DNA of 64,000 nt, from assembly GCA_001914195.1 (NCBI GenBank), contig MKYF01000026.1, positions 15,452 through 79,451 on the forward strand, read 5' to 3'. Made by a program: the position numbers and the translations under genes. How positions within the stretch are numbered: position 1 is the first letter of the stretch; the number at the start of each line of letters is the position of its first letter. This DNA is from Streptococcus mitis. GTDB lineage: Bacteria > Bacillota > Bacilli > Lactobacillales > Streptococcaceae. This document shows positions 8,725 through 19,100 of the stretch, piece by piece. Under the pieces are notes generated by a model, which saw only the letters and a program-made list of their open reading frames with translations, did not search any database and had not been told where the DNA came from.

Positions 8725-10890
8725 ATGAAGAAAAAATTTCTAGCATTTTTGCTAATTTTATTCCCAATTTTCTCATTAGGTATTGCGAAAGCAGAGACGA
8801 TTAAGATTGTTTCTGATACCGCCTATGCACCTTTTGAGTTTAAAGATTCAGATCAAACTTATAAAGGAATTGATGTTGACATTATTAACAAAGTCGCTGA
8901 GATTAAAGGGTGGAACATTCAGATGTCCTATCCTGGATTTGATGCAGCGGTAAATGCAGTTCAAGCTGGTCAAGCTGACGCTATCATGGCAGGGATGACA
9001 AAGACTAAAGAACGTGAAAAAGTCTTCACCATGTCTGATACTTACTATGATACAAAAGTTGTCATTGCAACTACAAAGGCACTCAAGATTAGTAAATATG
9101 ACCAATTAACTGGCAAAACCGTTGGTGTTAAAAACGGAACTGCTGCTCAACGTTTTCTTGAAACAATCAAAGATAAATACGGCTTTACTATTAAAACATT
9201 TGACACTAGTGATTTGATGAACAACAGCTTGAGTGCTGGTGCCATCGATGCCATGATGGATGACAAACCTGTTATCGAATATGCCATTAACCAAGGTCAA
9301 GACCTCCATATTGAAATGGACGGTGAAGCTGTAGGTAGCTTTGCTTTCGGTGTTAAAAAAGGTAGCAAATACGAGCACCTAGTTACTGAATTTAACCAAG
9401 CCTTGGCTGAAATGAAAAAAGATGGTAGTCTTGATAAAATCATCAAGAAATGGACTGCTTCATCATCTTCAGCAGTGCCAACCACAACTACTCTAGCAGG
9501 CTTAAAAGCTATTCCTGTTAAGGCTAAATACATCATTGCCAGCGATTCTTCTTTTGCACCTTTTGTTTTCCAAAACTCAAGCAACCAATTTACTGGTATT
9601 GATATGGAATTGATTAAGGCAATCGCTAAAGACCAAGGCTTTGAAATTGAAATCACCAACCCTGGTTTCGATGCAGCTATCAGTGCTGTCCAAGCTGGTC
9701 AAGCAGATGGTATCATTGCTGGTATGTCTGTCACAGATGCTCGTAAAGCAACTTTTGACTTCTCAGAATCATACTACACAGCCAATACTATCCTTGGTGT
9801 CAAAGAATCAAGCACCATTGCTTCTTATGAAGATTTGAAAGGAAAGACAGTCGGTGTTAAAAACGGAACTGCTTCTCAAACCTTCCTAACTGAAAATCAA
9901 AGCAAATACGGCTACAAAATCAAAACCTTCGCTGATGGTTCATCAATGTATGACAGTTTAAACACTGGTGCCATTGATGCTGTTATGGATGATGAGCCTG
10001 TTCTCAAATATTCTATCAGCCAAGGGCAAAAATTGAAAACACCAATCGCTGGAACTCCAATCGGTGAAACAGCCTTTGCTGTTAAAAAAGGAGCAAATCC
10101 AGAATTGATTGAAATGTTCAATAACGGACTTGCAAACCTTAAAGCAAACGGTGAATTCCAAAAGATTCTTGATAAATACCTAGCTAGCGAATCTTCAACT
10201 GCATCAACAAGCACTGTTGATGAAACAACTATCTGGGGCTTGCTTCAAAACAACTACAAACAACTCCTTAGCGGTCTTGGTATCACTCTTGCTCTAGCTC
10301 TCATCTCATTTGCTATTGCCATTGTTATCGGGATTATCTTCGGTATGTTTAGCGTTAGCCCCTACAAATCTCTTCGTGTGATTTCTGAGATTTTCGTTGA
10401 CGTTATCCGTGGTATTCCTTTGATGATTCTTGCAGCCTTCATCTTCTGGGGAATTCCAAACTTCATCGAGTCTATTACAGGCCAACAAAGTCCAATTAAC
10501 GACTTCGTAGCCGGTACTATTGCTCTATCGCTCAATGCAGCTGCTTATATCGCTGAGATTGTTCGTGGTGGTATTCAAGCCGTTCCAGTTGGTCAAATGG
10601 AAGCCAGCCGAAGCTTGGGTATCTCTTATGGAAAAACCATGCGTAAGATTATCTTGCCACAAGCAACTAAATTGATGTTGCCAAACTTTGTTAACCAATT
10701 CGTTATCGCTCTTAAAGATACAACCATCGTATCTGCTATCGGTTTGGTTGAACTCTTCCAAACTGGTAAGATTATCATCGCCCGTAACTACCAAAGTTTC
10801 AAGATGTATGCAATCCTTGCTATCTTCTATCTTGTAATTATCACACTTTTGACTAGACTAGCGAAACGCTTAGAAAAGAGGATTCGTTAA
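8725..10890 (+). CDS. glnP: Glutamine/polar amino acid ABC transporter, two receptor domains fused to permease (GlnPH)
   Basis: Importer subunit that binds amino acid outside the cell and translocates it with GlnQ. The 721 residues comprise a signal sequence (1-23), two tandem family-3 substrate-binding domains (about 25-245 and 265-488; both contain the SDTAYAPFEF/SDSSFAPFVF start and the GFDAAVNAVQAGQAD/GFDAAISAVQAGQAD motif), and a C-terminal permease domain (about 505-721) with five or so membrane segments and the EAA loop VGQMEASRSLGIS. Both binding pockets look intact, so each transporter dimer would carry four receptors. This architecture is known from Lactococcus GlnPQ (glutamine, glutamate, asparagine). 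Stop overlaps the glnQ start by one base. Confidence 0.93.
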   Translation: MKKKFLAFLLILFPIFSLGIAKAETIKIVSDTAYAPFEFKDSDQTYKGIDVDIINKVAEIKGWNIQMSYPGFDAAVNAVQAGQADAIMAGMTKTKEREKVFTMSDTYYDTKVVIATTKALKISKYDQLTGKTVGVKNGTAAQRFLETIKDKYGFTIKTFDTSDLMNNSLSAGAIDAMMDDKPVIEYAINQGQDLHIEMDGEAVGSFAFGVKKGSKYEHLVTEFNQALAEMKKDGSLDKIIKKWTASSSSAVPTTTTLAGLKAIPVKAKYIIASDSSFAPFVFQNSSNQFTGIDMELIKAIAKDQGFEIEITNPGFDAAISAVQAGQADGIIAGMSVTDARKATFDFSESYYTANTILGVKESSTIASYEDLKGKTVGVKNGTASQTFLTENQSKYGYKIKTFADGSSMYDSLNTGAIDAVMDDEPVLKYSISQGQKLKTPIAGTPIGETAFAVKKGANPELIEMFNNGLANLKANGEFQKILDKYLASESSTASTSTVDETTIWGLLQNNYKQLLSGLGITLALALISFAIAIVIGIIFGMFSVSPYKSLRVISEIFVDVIRGIPLMILAAFIFWGIPNFIESITGQQSPINDFVAGTIALSLNAAAYIAEIVRGGIQAVPVGQMEASRSLGISYGKTMRKIILPQATKLMLPNFVNQFVIALKDTTIVSAIGLVELFQTGKIIIARNYQSFKMYAILAIFYLVIITLLTRLAKRLEKRIR

Positions 10891-11630
10891 TGGCAAAATT
10901 AAAAATTGATGTAAATGATTTACACAAAAACTACGGAAAAAATGAAGTTTTAAAAGGAATTACGACTAAGTTCTATGAAGGGGATGTTGTTTGTATCATC
11001 GGTCCTTCAGGTTCTGGTAAGTCAACCTTCCTCCGTAGCCTCAATCTTCTAGAAGAAGTCACTAGTGGTCACATCACTGTGAACGGTTATGACTTAACTG
11101 AAAAAACAACCAATGTTGACCACGTCCGTGAAAATATCGGAATGGTTTTCCAACACTTCAACCTTTTCCCACACATGTCTGTATTGGACAACATTACTTT
11201 TGCTCCTACTGAGCACAAGTTAATGACTAAGGAAGAAGCTGAGAAATTGGGAATGGAGTTGCTTGAAAAGGTTGGACTAGCAGATAAAGCTAATGCCAAC
11301 CCAGATAGCCTATCAGGTGGTCAAAAACAACGTGTAGCCATCGCTCGTGGACTAGCAATGAATCCAGACATCATGCTCTTTGATGAACCAACTTCTGCCC
11401 TTGACCCTGAGATGGTTGGAGACGTACTAAACGTTATGAAAGAATTAGCTGAGCAAGGCATGACCATGATTATCGTAACCCATGAGATGGGATTTGCTCG
11501 TCAAGTTGCCAACCGTGTTATCTTTACTGCAGATGGTGAATTCCTTGAAGACGGAACACCTGATCAAATCTTTGATAACCCACAGCACCCACGTCTGAAA
11601 GAGTTCTTGGACAAGGTCTTAAACGTCTAA
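10890..11630 (+). CDS. glnQ: Amino acid ABC transporter ATP-binding protein GlnQ
   Basis: ATPase partner of the upstream fused receptor-permease. The 246 residues show Walker A GPSGSGKST (about 38-46), Q-loop NIGMVFQHFN, signature LSGGQKQRVAIARG, Walker B IMLFDEPTSALDPEMVG and the switch His in IIVTHEMGFA. Length and motifs are those of the polar amino acid (PAAT) class. Its ATG shares a base with the glnPH stop, so the two subunits are translationally coupled; a terminator follows directly. Confidence 0.95.
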   Translation: MAKLKIDVNDLHKNYGKNEVLKGITTKFYEGDVVCIIGPSGSGKSTFLRSLNLLEEVTSGHITVNGYDLTEKTTNVDHVRENIGMVFQHFNLFPHMSVLDNITFAPTEHKLMTKEEAEKLGMELLEKVGLADKANANPDSLSGGQKQRVAIARGLAMNPDIMLFDEPTSALDPEMVGDVLNVMKELAEQGMTMIIVTHEMGFARQVANRVIFTADGEFLEDGTPDQIFDNPQHPRLKEFLDKVLNV

Positions 11631-11634
11631 ACTT

Positions 11635-11664
11635 AAACTGTAAGGATTTCCTTGCAGTTTTTTT
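11635..11664 (+). terminator. Rho-independent terminator after glnQ
   Basis: Stem AAACTGTAAGGA / TCCTTGCAGTTT (one wobble) with a two-base loop, followed by a run of T, starting a few bases after the glnQ stop. Confidence 0.85.
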
Positions 11665-11683
11665 CTATCTCGTATTGGATTTT

Positions 11684-11711
11684 TTGATTTTTAGGAAAAT
11701 TATGTTAGAAT
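11684..11711 (+). promoter_or_regulatory. Promoter of zwf
   Basis: TTGATT at 11684-11689 and TAGAAT at 11706-11711 with 16-base spacing and an upstream TG (extended -10). About 70 bases of leader lie between it and the zwf ATG. Confidence 0.55.
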
Positions 11712-11780
11712 TAAGTTTATGAAATGAGATTTCCTCATACCTAGCAAGACTAGGAATAAAAATAGAAATTAGGTAGCTAG

Positions 11781-13268
11781 ATGTCATCTAAGGTTATTGT
11801 TACAATTTTCGGTGCGAGTGGAGACCTGGCTAAACGCAAGCTCTACCCTTCCCTTTTTAGACTTTATAAATCCGGCAATCTTTCCAAGCACTTTGCAGTT
11901 ATTGGAACTGCCCGTCGTCCTTGGAGCAAGGAATATTTTGAATCTGTTGTTGTCGAATCTATCCTTGATTTGGCAGATAGTACCGAACAGGCTCAAGAGT
12001 TCGCTAGCCACTTCTACTATCAAAGTCACGATGTCAATGATACAGAGCACTATATTGCTTTACGTCAATTGCAGGCTGAACTAAATGACAAGTACCAAGC
12101 TGAACACAACAAGCTCTTCTTCTTGTCGATGGCACCTCAGTTCTTTGGAACCATTGCTAAACACCTCAAGTCTGAAAACATTGTAGATGGTAAAGGTTTT
12201 GAGCGCCTAATCGTTGAAAAACCATTTGGTACAGATTATGCAACAGCAAGCAAGTTGAATGACGAACTCCTAGCAACATTTGACGAAGAACAAATTTTCC
12301 GTATTGACCATTATCTTGGTAAGGAAATGATCCAAAGCATCTTTGCAGTTCGCTTTGCCAACCTGATTTTCGAAAACGTTTGGAACAAGGATTTTATCGA
12401 CAATGTTCAAATTACCTTTGCGGAGCGCTTGGGTGTAGAAGAACGTGGTGGCTACTATGACCAATCTGGTGCCCTCCGTGACATGGTACAGAACCATACT
12501 TTGCAACTTCTTTCCCTCCTTGCCATGGACAAGCCAGCAAACTTCACAAAGGACGAGATTCGTGCTGAAAAGATTAAGGTCTTTAAAAACCTCTATCATC
12601 CAACTGATGAAGAACTTAAAGAACACTTTATCCGTGGTCAATACCGTTCAGGTAAGATTGATGGTATGAAATACATCTCTTACCGTAGCGAGCCAAATGT
12701 AAATCCAGAATCAACAACTGAAACCTTTGCATCTGGTGCTTTCTTTGTGGACAGCGATCGCTTCCGTGGTGTTCCTTTCTTCTTCCGTACTGGTAAACGT
12801 CTGACTGAAAAAGGAACTCATGTCAACATCGTCTTTAAACAAATGGATTCTATCTTTGGAGAACCACTTGCTCCAAACATTTTGACCATCTATATCCAAC
12901 CAACAGAAGGCTTCTCTCTTAGCCTAAATGGGAAGCAAGTAGGAGAAGAATTCAGCTTAGCTCCTAACTCACTTGATTACCGTACAGATGCGACCGCAAC
13001 TGGTGCTTCTCCAGAACCATACGAGAAATTGATTTATGATGTCCTAAATAACAACTCAACTAACTTTAGCCACTGGGATGAAGTTGGTGCGTCATGGAAA
13101 TTGATTGACCGTATCGAAGAGCTCTGGACTGCAAATGGTGCCCTACTTCATGACTATAAAGCTGGAAGCATGGGACCTCAAGCAAGCTTTGACTTACTTG
13201 AAAAATTCGGTGCCAAATGGACTTGGCAACCAGACATCGCCTATCGTCAAGATGGCCGTTTAGAATAA
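11781..13268 (+). CDS. zwf: Glucose-6-phosphate 1-dehydrogenase
   Basis: Oxidises glucose 6-phosphate to 6-phosphogluconolactone with reduction of NADP, opening the oxidative pentose phosphate pathway. The 495 residues carry the nucleotide-binding GASGDLAKRKLYPSLF near the N-terminus and the active-site signature RIDHYLGKEMIQ (about 175-186) with the catalytic His region. Length is standard. It is monocistronic, with its own promoter and a terminator shared with the convergent ftsY. The lactonase-family protein at 49353-50366 could act on its product, but the two are not linked. Confidence 0.97.
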   Translation: MSSKVIVTIFGASGDLAKRKLYPSLFRLYKSGNLSKHFAVIGTARRPWSKEYFESVVVESILDLADSTEQAQEFASHFYYQSHDVNDTEHYIALRQLQAELNDKYQAEHNKLFFLSMAPQFFGTIAKHLKSENIVDGKGFERLIVEKPFGTDYATASKLNDELLATFDEEQIFRIDHYLGKEMIQSIFAVRFANLIFENVWNKDFIDNVQITFAERLGVEERGGYYDQSGALRDMVQNHTLQLLSLLAMDKPANFTKDEIRAEKIKVFKNLYHPTDEELKEHFIRGQYRSGKIDGMKYISYRSEPNVNPESTTETFASGAFFVDSDRFRGVPFFFRTGKRLTEKGTHVNIVFKQMDSIFGEPLAPNILTIYIQPTEGFSLSLNGKQVGEEFSLAPNSLDYRTDATATGASPEPYEKLIYDVLNNNSTNFSHWDEVGASWKLIDRIEELWTANGALLHDYKAGSMGPQASFDLLEKFGAKWTWQPDIAYRQDGRLE

Positions 13269-13269
13269 A

Positions 13270-13306
13270 AAAAATTCCTGCAAGTTTGTAGCTTGCAGGA
13301 TTTTTA
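13270..13306. terminator. Bidirectional terminator between zwf and ftsY
   Basis: Stem TCCTGCAAG (13276-13284) / CTTGCAGGA (13292-13300) with A-run on the left and T-run on the right, so it can serve both converging transcripts. Confidence 0.85.
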
Positions 13307-13313
13307 CTTCTGA

Positions 13314-14576
13314 TTAGATTAAGCCTTCCAAGAGACCCTTCATAAAGTTTTCTGAGTTAAATTCTCCAATATCATCGATTTTTTCACCAAAACCAATCAA
13401 TTTTACAGGAATATTGAGTTCTTCACGGATTGCTAGAACAACACCTCCTCGAGCAGTTCCATCAATCTTAGTCAAGACAATTCCAGTTAATGGCGTGATT
13501 TTTGAAAATTCTTTGGCCTGTACAAGAGCGTTTTGACCTGTTGATGCATCCAGAGCCAAGAAAGTTTCATGAGGGGCTTCTGGCACAACACGTTTGATGA
13601 TACGACCAATCTTTTCCAACTCAGCCATAAGGTTGTCCTTATTTTGTAGACGACCCGCTGTATCTATCATGAGAATATCGATACCTTCAGCTACGGCACG
13701 TTCCATGCCATCAAAGACTACGCTGGCTGGGTCAGCTTTTTCAGGTCCAGTCACAACTGGAACATCCACACGGCGTCCCCATTCTGCTAATTGGGCAACG
13801 GCACCAGCACGGAAGGTATCTGCCGCAACTAGCATAACTTTTTTACCTGCTTGTTTGTAGCGGTGGGCTAGTTTCCCGATAGAAGTTGTTTTCCCGACAC
13901 CATTAACACCGACAAAGAGCATGACTGTCAAGCCATCTTGGAAGTGGATACTTTCATCATAGTTGCCATCCTTTTCATAAAGCTCAACCAATTTCTCAAT
14001 GATAACACGGCGAAGTGCGTCAGGTTTCTTGGCGTTTTCAAGCTTGGCTTCGTAGCGTAACTCCTCTGTTAAGTTAGAAGCGACTTGGACACCAACGTCA
14101 CTCATAATCAGTAATTCTTCCAGTTCCTCGAAGAATTCTTCATCGACAGAGCGGAAATTAGCAAAGAAGGCGTTCAAGCGAGCTCCGAAGCCTGTACGAG
14201 TTTTCTTAAGACTACGGTCATATTTTTCCTGAACAGTTTCTTCTACTTGAAGCATTTCTGGCTCAAAAACTTCAGAATTATTTTCGTCTGCAATCTCTTC
14301 AAGCTCATAATTCTCTTCCTCTGGGACTTCTTCTTGTTGAACTTCTACAACTGACTCTGAATCATGATTTTCTTCAACAGTTTTTTTGATTTCCTCTTCT
14401 TCAATCACAGGCTCTTCAAAACTTTCAACCTCTGCTTCTTCTTGAGAAGCTTCCTCAGCTTCTGTGAAGGCAGGCTCAGTATCTTCAGACAAATCAAGAT
14501 TTTCTAGAGCTTCTTTTACAACTTCTTCGATTTTAGGTTCTTCTTTTTTTCCGAATAGACGGTCAAATAATCCCAT
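13314..14576 (-). CDS. ftsY: Signal recognition particle receptor FtsY
   Basis: GTPase that docks SRP-ribosome complexes at the membrane translocon. The 420 residues divide into a very acidic N-terminal A domain (about 1-125, dense in Glu) and the NG domain (about 130-420) with G1 GVNGVGKTTSIGK, DTAGRLQN, and TKIDGTARGG. The enlarged acidic region is normal for streptococci. It is the last gene of the rnc-smc-HAD-HAD-ftsY run; smc-ftsY linkage is common in Gram-positive bacteria. Confidence 0.97.
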   Translation of the reverse strand: MGLFDRLFGKKEEPKIEEVVKEALENLDLSEDTEPAFTEAEEASQEEAEVESFEEPVIEEEEIKKTVEENHDSESVVEVQQEEVPEEENYELEEIADENNSEVFEPEMLQVEETVQEKYDRSLKKTRTGFGARLNAFFANFRSVDEEFFEELEELLIMSDVGVQVASNLTEELRYEAKLENAKKPDALRRVIIEKLVELYEKDGNYDESIHFQDGLTVMLFVGVNGVGKTTSIGKLAHRYKQAGKKVMLVAADTFRAGAVAQLAEWGRRVDVPVVTGPEKADPASVVFDGMERAVAEGIDILMIDTAGRLQNKDNLMAELEKIGRIIKRVVPEAPHETFLALDASTGQNALVQAKEFSKITPLTGIVLTKIDGTARGGVVLAIREELNIPVKLIGFGEKIDDIGEFNSENFMKGLLEGLI

Positions 14577-14579
14577 ATC

Positions 14580-15398
14580 TTAGTTCTCCTTTAGCACATA
14601 TTCTTCGATAGCCCAGGCTACAGCCTCTTCATCGTTGGTCATAGGAGTCACAATATTTGCAACTGCCTTGACTTCAGGAACAGCATTTTGCATGGCAACA
14701 CCGAGCCCTGCCCATTCAATCATAGACAAATCATTGGCCTCGTCGCCACAAGCCATAACTTGGCTTTTGTCGATTCCAAGATGGCTGATTAGTTTTGCCA
14801 AACCTGTTGCTTTATGAACATTCTTTGGTGACCACTCTAGCAACATTTCACGTGATTTAAAGATTTCATATTGGTCAAACAATTCTGGAGAGATCTTCTG
14901 AATGGCTGCATCCAAGGGTTCTTGAGCAAAGGCAGTCACGCATTTATTGTAAGTCATTTGACTAGATAAGTCTTCAAACTCCACTGGAACAAAGGTCAAT
15001 GCTGGATTGAATTTGGCATAAAGACTTTCTTGGTCCGATTGGATTTGATAAACAGTTCCTTCTGAGATAGCATCAAGAGGCAGTGATAATTTCTCTGTTT
15101 CTTCATACAAGCGTGCCACATCATCATATGAAAAGACTGTTTTATCAAGGATTTCTCCTGTATTTTTCTGAACCAAACCACCATTAAAAGTAATCGTATA
15201 CTCATCTTCGTGGCCGTCAGTCCCTAGCTCATGGAGAAAGAAATCCATGGCTTTTAGAGGACGACCTGTTGTCAAAACCACCTTAATCCCACGATCACGC
15301 GCAGCTTTCAAGGTTGCCTTGGTGCGATCCGTCAGCCTTTTATCAGTAGTCAGCAAGGTCCCATCCAAGTCCAATGCAATCAATTTTATATCTGCCAT
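14580..15398 (-). CDS. Cof-type HAD-superfamily phosphatase (first of two)
   Basis: Probable sugar-phosphate or flavin-nucleotide phosphatase of HAD subfamily IIB. The 272 residues open with IKLIALDLDGTLLTTDKRLT, carrying the nucleophile and acid/base Asp of motif I, then VVLTTGRPL (motif II), and MACGDEANDLSMIEWAGLGVAM (motif IV with the GDxxND metal ligands). Three bases upstream of ftsY and sharing one base with the next HAD gene. Substrate unknown. Confidence 0.9.
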   Translation of the reverse strand: MADIKLIALDLDGTLLTTDKRLTDRTKATLKAARDRGIKVVLTTGRPLKAMDFFLHELGTDGHEDEYTITFNGGLVQKNTGEILDKTVFSYDDVARLYEETEKLSLPLDAISEGTVYQIQSDQESLYAKFNPALTFVPVEFEDLSSQMTYNKCVTAFAQEPLDAAIQKISPELFDQYEIFKSREMLLEWSPKNVHKATGLAKLISHLGIDKSQVMACGDEANDLSMIEWAGLGVAMQNAVPEVKAVANIVTPMTNDEEAVAWAIEEYVLKEN

Positions 15399-16192
15399 TA
15401 TAAGCCCTCCATATAAGCTATAACCGACTGGTCCTTATGGTGACCAATCACTGTCTCTGCTAATGCTAAAATTTCAGGTCGTGCATTTTCAGGAGCTACA
15501 GGATGTCCCACAACCTGCATCATATGCAAGTCATTTAGATTGTCTCCAAAAGCCATAACCTGATCCATTGTGATGCCAAGTTTTTTAGCCAATTCAACAA
15601 TGGCCACTCCCTTATCGACATAGTCCAGAACAATATCAATAGATTCAAAGCCAGTTGTCATGGCCTTAACACCAGGAACATGTTCATTAACCCAAGCTTC
15701 TCCAGCTTCTAGCGTTTCTTCTGTGAAGTTGGTCGTAAATTTGAAAATGTCATCTGTGATATCTTCCAAACTTGCTACTTTTTGGATATTTTCATTATAG
15801 TGCTGGCTCACTTTCAAATAGGTCTCATCAACCGTATCTAGAACATAAGCTCCCTTTTTGCCCGTCAAGAGCAGTTTATTGATATCTACATAAGGTGAAG
15901 TTTTCAGCCTTTCAAAAGTTGATAGATAAAACTCACGAGACATAGTCGCTTCATACAAATCTTGACCTCGATATTCTACCAAACTGCCATTTTCCGCGAT
16001 GAAAATAATGTCATCACGAACATCAGCAAATAATTTTTCTAGAGACAAAAATCCACGCCCCGAAGCCACCGCAAAGTAAATCCCTTTTTCCTTGTAGGAA
16101 GCCAAGAGAGACTTAAGGCGATCCACATCAAAGCACCCATTTCCATCTAGGAAGGTTCCGTCCATATCCGTTGCTACTAGTTTAATTGTCAT
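15398..16192 (-). CDS. Cof-type HAD-superfamily phosphatase (second of two)
   Basis: A second HAD-IIB hydrolase of 264 residues: motif I VATDMDGTFLDGNG, motif II AVASGRGFLSLEKL, motif IV MAFGDNLNDLHMMQVVGHPVA. It is a diverged relative of its neighbour, not a recent copy. The start overlaps the smc stop by four bases, and its stop shares a base with the start of the next gene, so all are in one transcript. Substrate unknown. Confidence 0.9.
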   Translation of the reverse strand: MTIKLVATDMDGTFLDGNGCFDVDRLKSLLASYKEKGIYFAVASGRGFLSLEKLFADVRDDIIFIAENGSLVEYRGQDLYEATMSREFYLSTFERLKTSPYVDINKLLLTGKKGAYVLDTVDETYLKVSQHYNENIQKVASLEDITDDIFKFTTNFTEETLEAGEAWVNEHVPGVKAMTTGFESIDIVLDYVDKGVAIVELAKKLGITMDQVMAFGDNLNDLHMMQVVGHPVAPENARPEILALAETVIGHHKDQSVIAYMEGL

Positions 16193-19100
16193 CCTTCAAT
16201 ACTTTCTAAATCTTTTAACTTAACCGAAACAATTTTTGAGACACCTGACTCTTGCATGGTCACTCCATAGATGGAATCAGCCGCTGCCATGGTTCCTTTA
16301 CGGTGGGTTACAACGATGAACTGGCTGTCCTTGTCAAATCGATTGAGGTAATCCCCAAAACGTTTAACATTAGCTTCATCCAGCGCAGCTTCCACCTCAT
16401 CCAAGATGACAAATGGGATAGTCTTAACTCGAATGATAGAGAAAAGCAAAGCTAGAGCTGACAGAGCTTTTTCACCACCACTCATGAGGTTAAGCGACTG
16501 GATTTTCTTACCTGGAGGTTGAACAGAAATCTCCACACCAGCTGTTAAAAGGTCACCCTCAGTCAATATCAAGTCCGCTTGACCTCCACCAAACATCTGC
16601 TTGAAGGTCACTTTAAAGGACTCACGGATAGCTTCAAAGGTTGATTTAAAGCGTTCCTTGACCTCATCATTCATCTCTGTAATGGTCTCAAGGAGCAAGT
16701 TTTTTGCTGACAAAATGTCATCTCGCTGACTATTTAGGAAATCCAAACGATTGTGGACTTCTTCGTACTGGTCAATAGCTTCCAAATTGACAGGACCCAG
16801 TGAGCGAATAGCCTTCTCTAAATCCTGCACCTCTTGCTCTGCCAGATTAAGGTTTTCCAACTCATGTGCTTTTTCTAGAGCCTCAGTATAGCTAATCTGA
16901 TACTGGTCTGTCAATTGACTTTGTAGATGGCGCAAGCGCTCGCTGACCTTTTCTTTCTTAGCTTCAGCACGTGTTTGCTTGCGAATCCACTCTTCATTCT
17001 GCTGACGTGCCTGGTCCAAATGACTGGAAATATCATCCAGTTGACCTTCAATATCATCCAACTCAAACTGCTTGCGAATCAAACCTTGTTGGAGATTTGT
17101 TTTCTGGTTTTTGGCTTCTTCAGCCTGTTGACTGAGCAATTCTGTATCAACCTTCTCAAGATTGTCAACCTTTTCTTGAAGAAGGCGCTGGATTTCTTCT
17201 TGTTCGATATCTAAATTGTCCAATTCCTTGCCTAAGCGCTCAATATCAGCTACTTCATAACGTTTTTGCCCTTGCAGTTCTGTCTTAAGCAAGCGAGCTT
17301 GAGCTACCTCTTCCTGCAAGTTTTGATAGCGTTCTTGGATGGCGTTTTTGTTAGACTTAATCTCTTCAATCTCAGCTTCCAGATTTTGCTTGTCGCTGGC
17401 GATAGTAGCAAGGCGCTCTTGGCATTTTTCCTTATCCGCTTGCCAATCTCCATCAGAAAGACGATTTAATTCTTCTTCTTGAAGTTTCCAAAGAGTTTCC
17501 AGTTCTTCAACTTGCTGACTGGTCTGCTGATAAGCAAGGGACAAGCCTTTCTCCTGAATACGAGCCTGCTCTCCTTGAGATTTGATATCTTCTAATCTTT
17601 CTGTCAATCTAGCCATCTGGTCTTGCAAGGTCTTCAAAGCCACTTCTTCTGAACGAAGACTTGCTTCCTCTTCAGCAATTTCTTTTTGCAATTGCTCCAG
17701 TTCTGGCTTGATGAAAATACTGTTATTCTGACGATTGGCTCCACCTGCATAGGAACCACCTGTGCGTAACTCTGTCCCATCCAATGTCACCATGCGAACC
17801 TGATAACGAACTTGGCGAGCAGCTGCACGCGCATGTTCTACTGTATCAAAAATCGCTGTCGTGGCTAGCAAGTTCTTGAAAATGGCTTCCAGTCTAGTAT
17901 CGAAAGTAACTAACTCATCTGCCATGCCCAGAAATCCTGGACTTGCAGCAATAGCATCTTGGTTCTGACTAGAAATCGTACGCGCCTTGATCGTTGTCAA
18001 AGGAAGGAAAGTCGCACGACCGGCTCTGTTTCGTTTAAGGAAATCAATAGCTTTGGTTGCTGCCTCTTCATCTTCTACGATGATATGCTGGCTACTTGCC
18101 CCTAAGGCAATCTCCAGGGCAGTTTGATAATGCACATCAAAGGTCAGGTGCTCACTGACTGCACCAATAATTCCACCAAGGCGGTCTTTTTCTTGGAGAA
18201 CACTCTTAACACCTGCATAAAAGTTACTATGATTTCTCAGGATATTTTCCAAACTTTGGGCTCTAGCCTGCTTGTTTTTGAGACTATCCAGACGGTCAAA
18301 GAGTTGACTTTGTTGAGCTTGATAGGAAGTTTTCTGTTCCTCTTGCTCCTTGGCACAGATTTGGTAGTCAGCCAATAATTTTTGAACCTGTTCCTTGGCA
18401 GTTTCAAGCTCTTCTTTTTGCTGACTAGCCTTCTCTTTAGCTGTAGCCAGTTGTTCTTTCAGCTTTTCTAATTGATCTGCTTGTTTTTGAGAAAGCTGAC
18501 GACTATTTTCCAACTCATTCTCAATACGAGTCAGCTGGTTTGAGACATCTGCTTCTTCTTGTAAAAGAGCGACAAAGCGTTCACGTAAAATCTCAATCAT
18601 CTGATCAGGATCATCTGAAAAAGCTAGTAATTCAGCTTCTAAACGATTGAGTTTTTGATTATTTTGGACTAGATTTTCTTCTAATTGTGCCAAGTTAGCT
18701 TTTTTTTCAGCCTTTTCCTGACTTAGAGCATTTCTCTTATCCTCCAAAGCAGCCAAACGGACTTGTGCTTCCTGTTGATTCAGGGCTACTTGCTCAGATT
18801 CCAGTTTCGATAGGGCTAATTTTCTCTCTAAATCACTGATTAGACTAGTCAAATCCATCAAACTGCCTTGGTCTTTGGCCATTTCAGCCTGTAAATCTTG
18901 GCGTTGCTTTTTAAGAGTTTGATTTTCTTTTTCTAATGTTTCACGCTTTTGGTAATAACTAGTCAAGAGTTCCTGAACCTGAGCCAACTCTTCTTCTGTC
19001 GAGTCTAGTTCAGCCTTATTTTCCTTAATTTGAGCAACCAGCACGTCTAAATAAATAGCCTTGCGTTGACCTTCCAAGTCTAAAAACTTACGGGCATTTT

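Noticed and set aside
8588..8776. 62-codon minus-strand frame over the glnPH promoter
   Set aside because: It spans a strong promoter and the start of glnPH, has no ribosome site, and reads through low-complexity A/T sequence.
13594..13860. 88-codon plus-strand frame opposite ftsY
   Set aside because: It is the antisense of the conserved GTPase domain; no ribosome site and no independent evidence.
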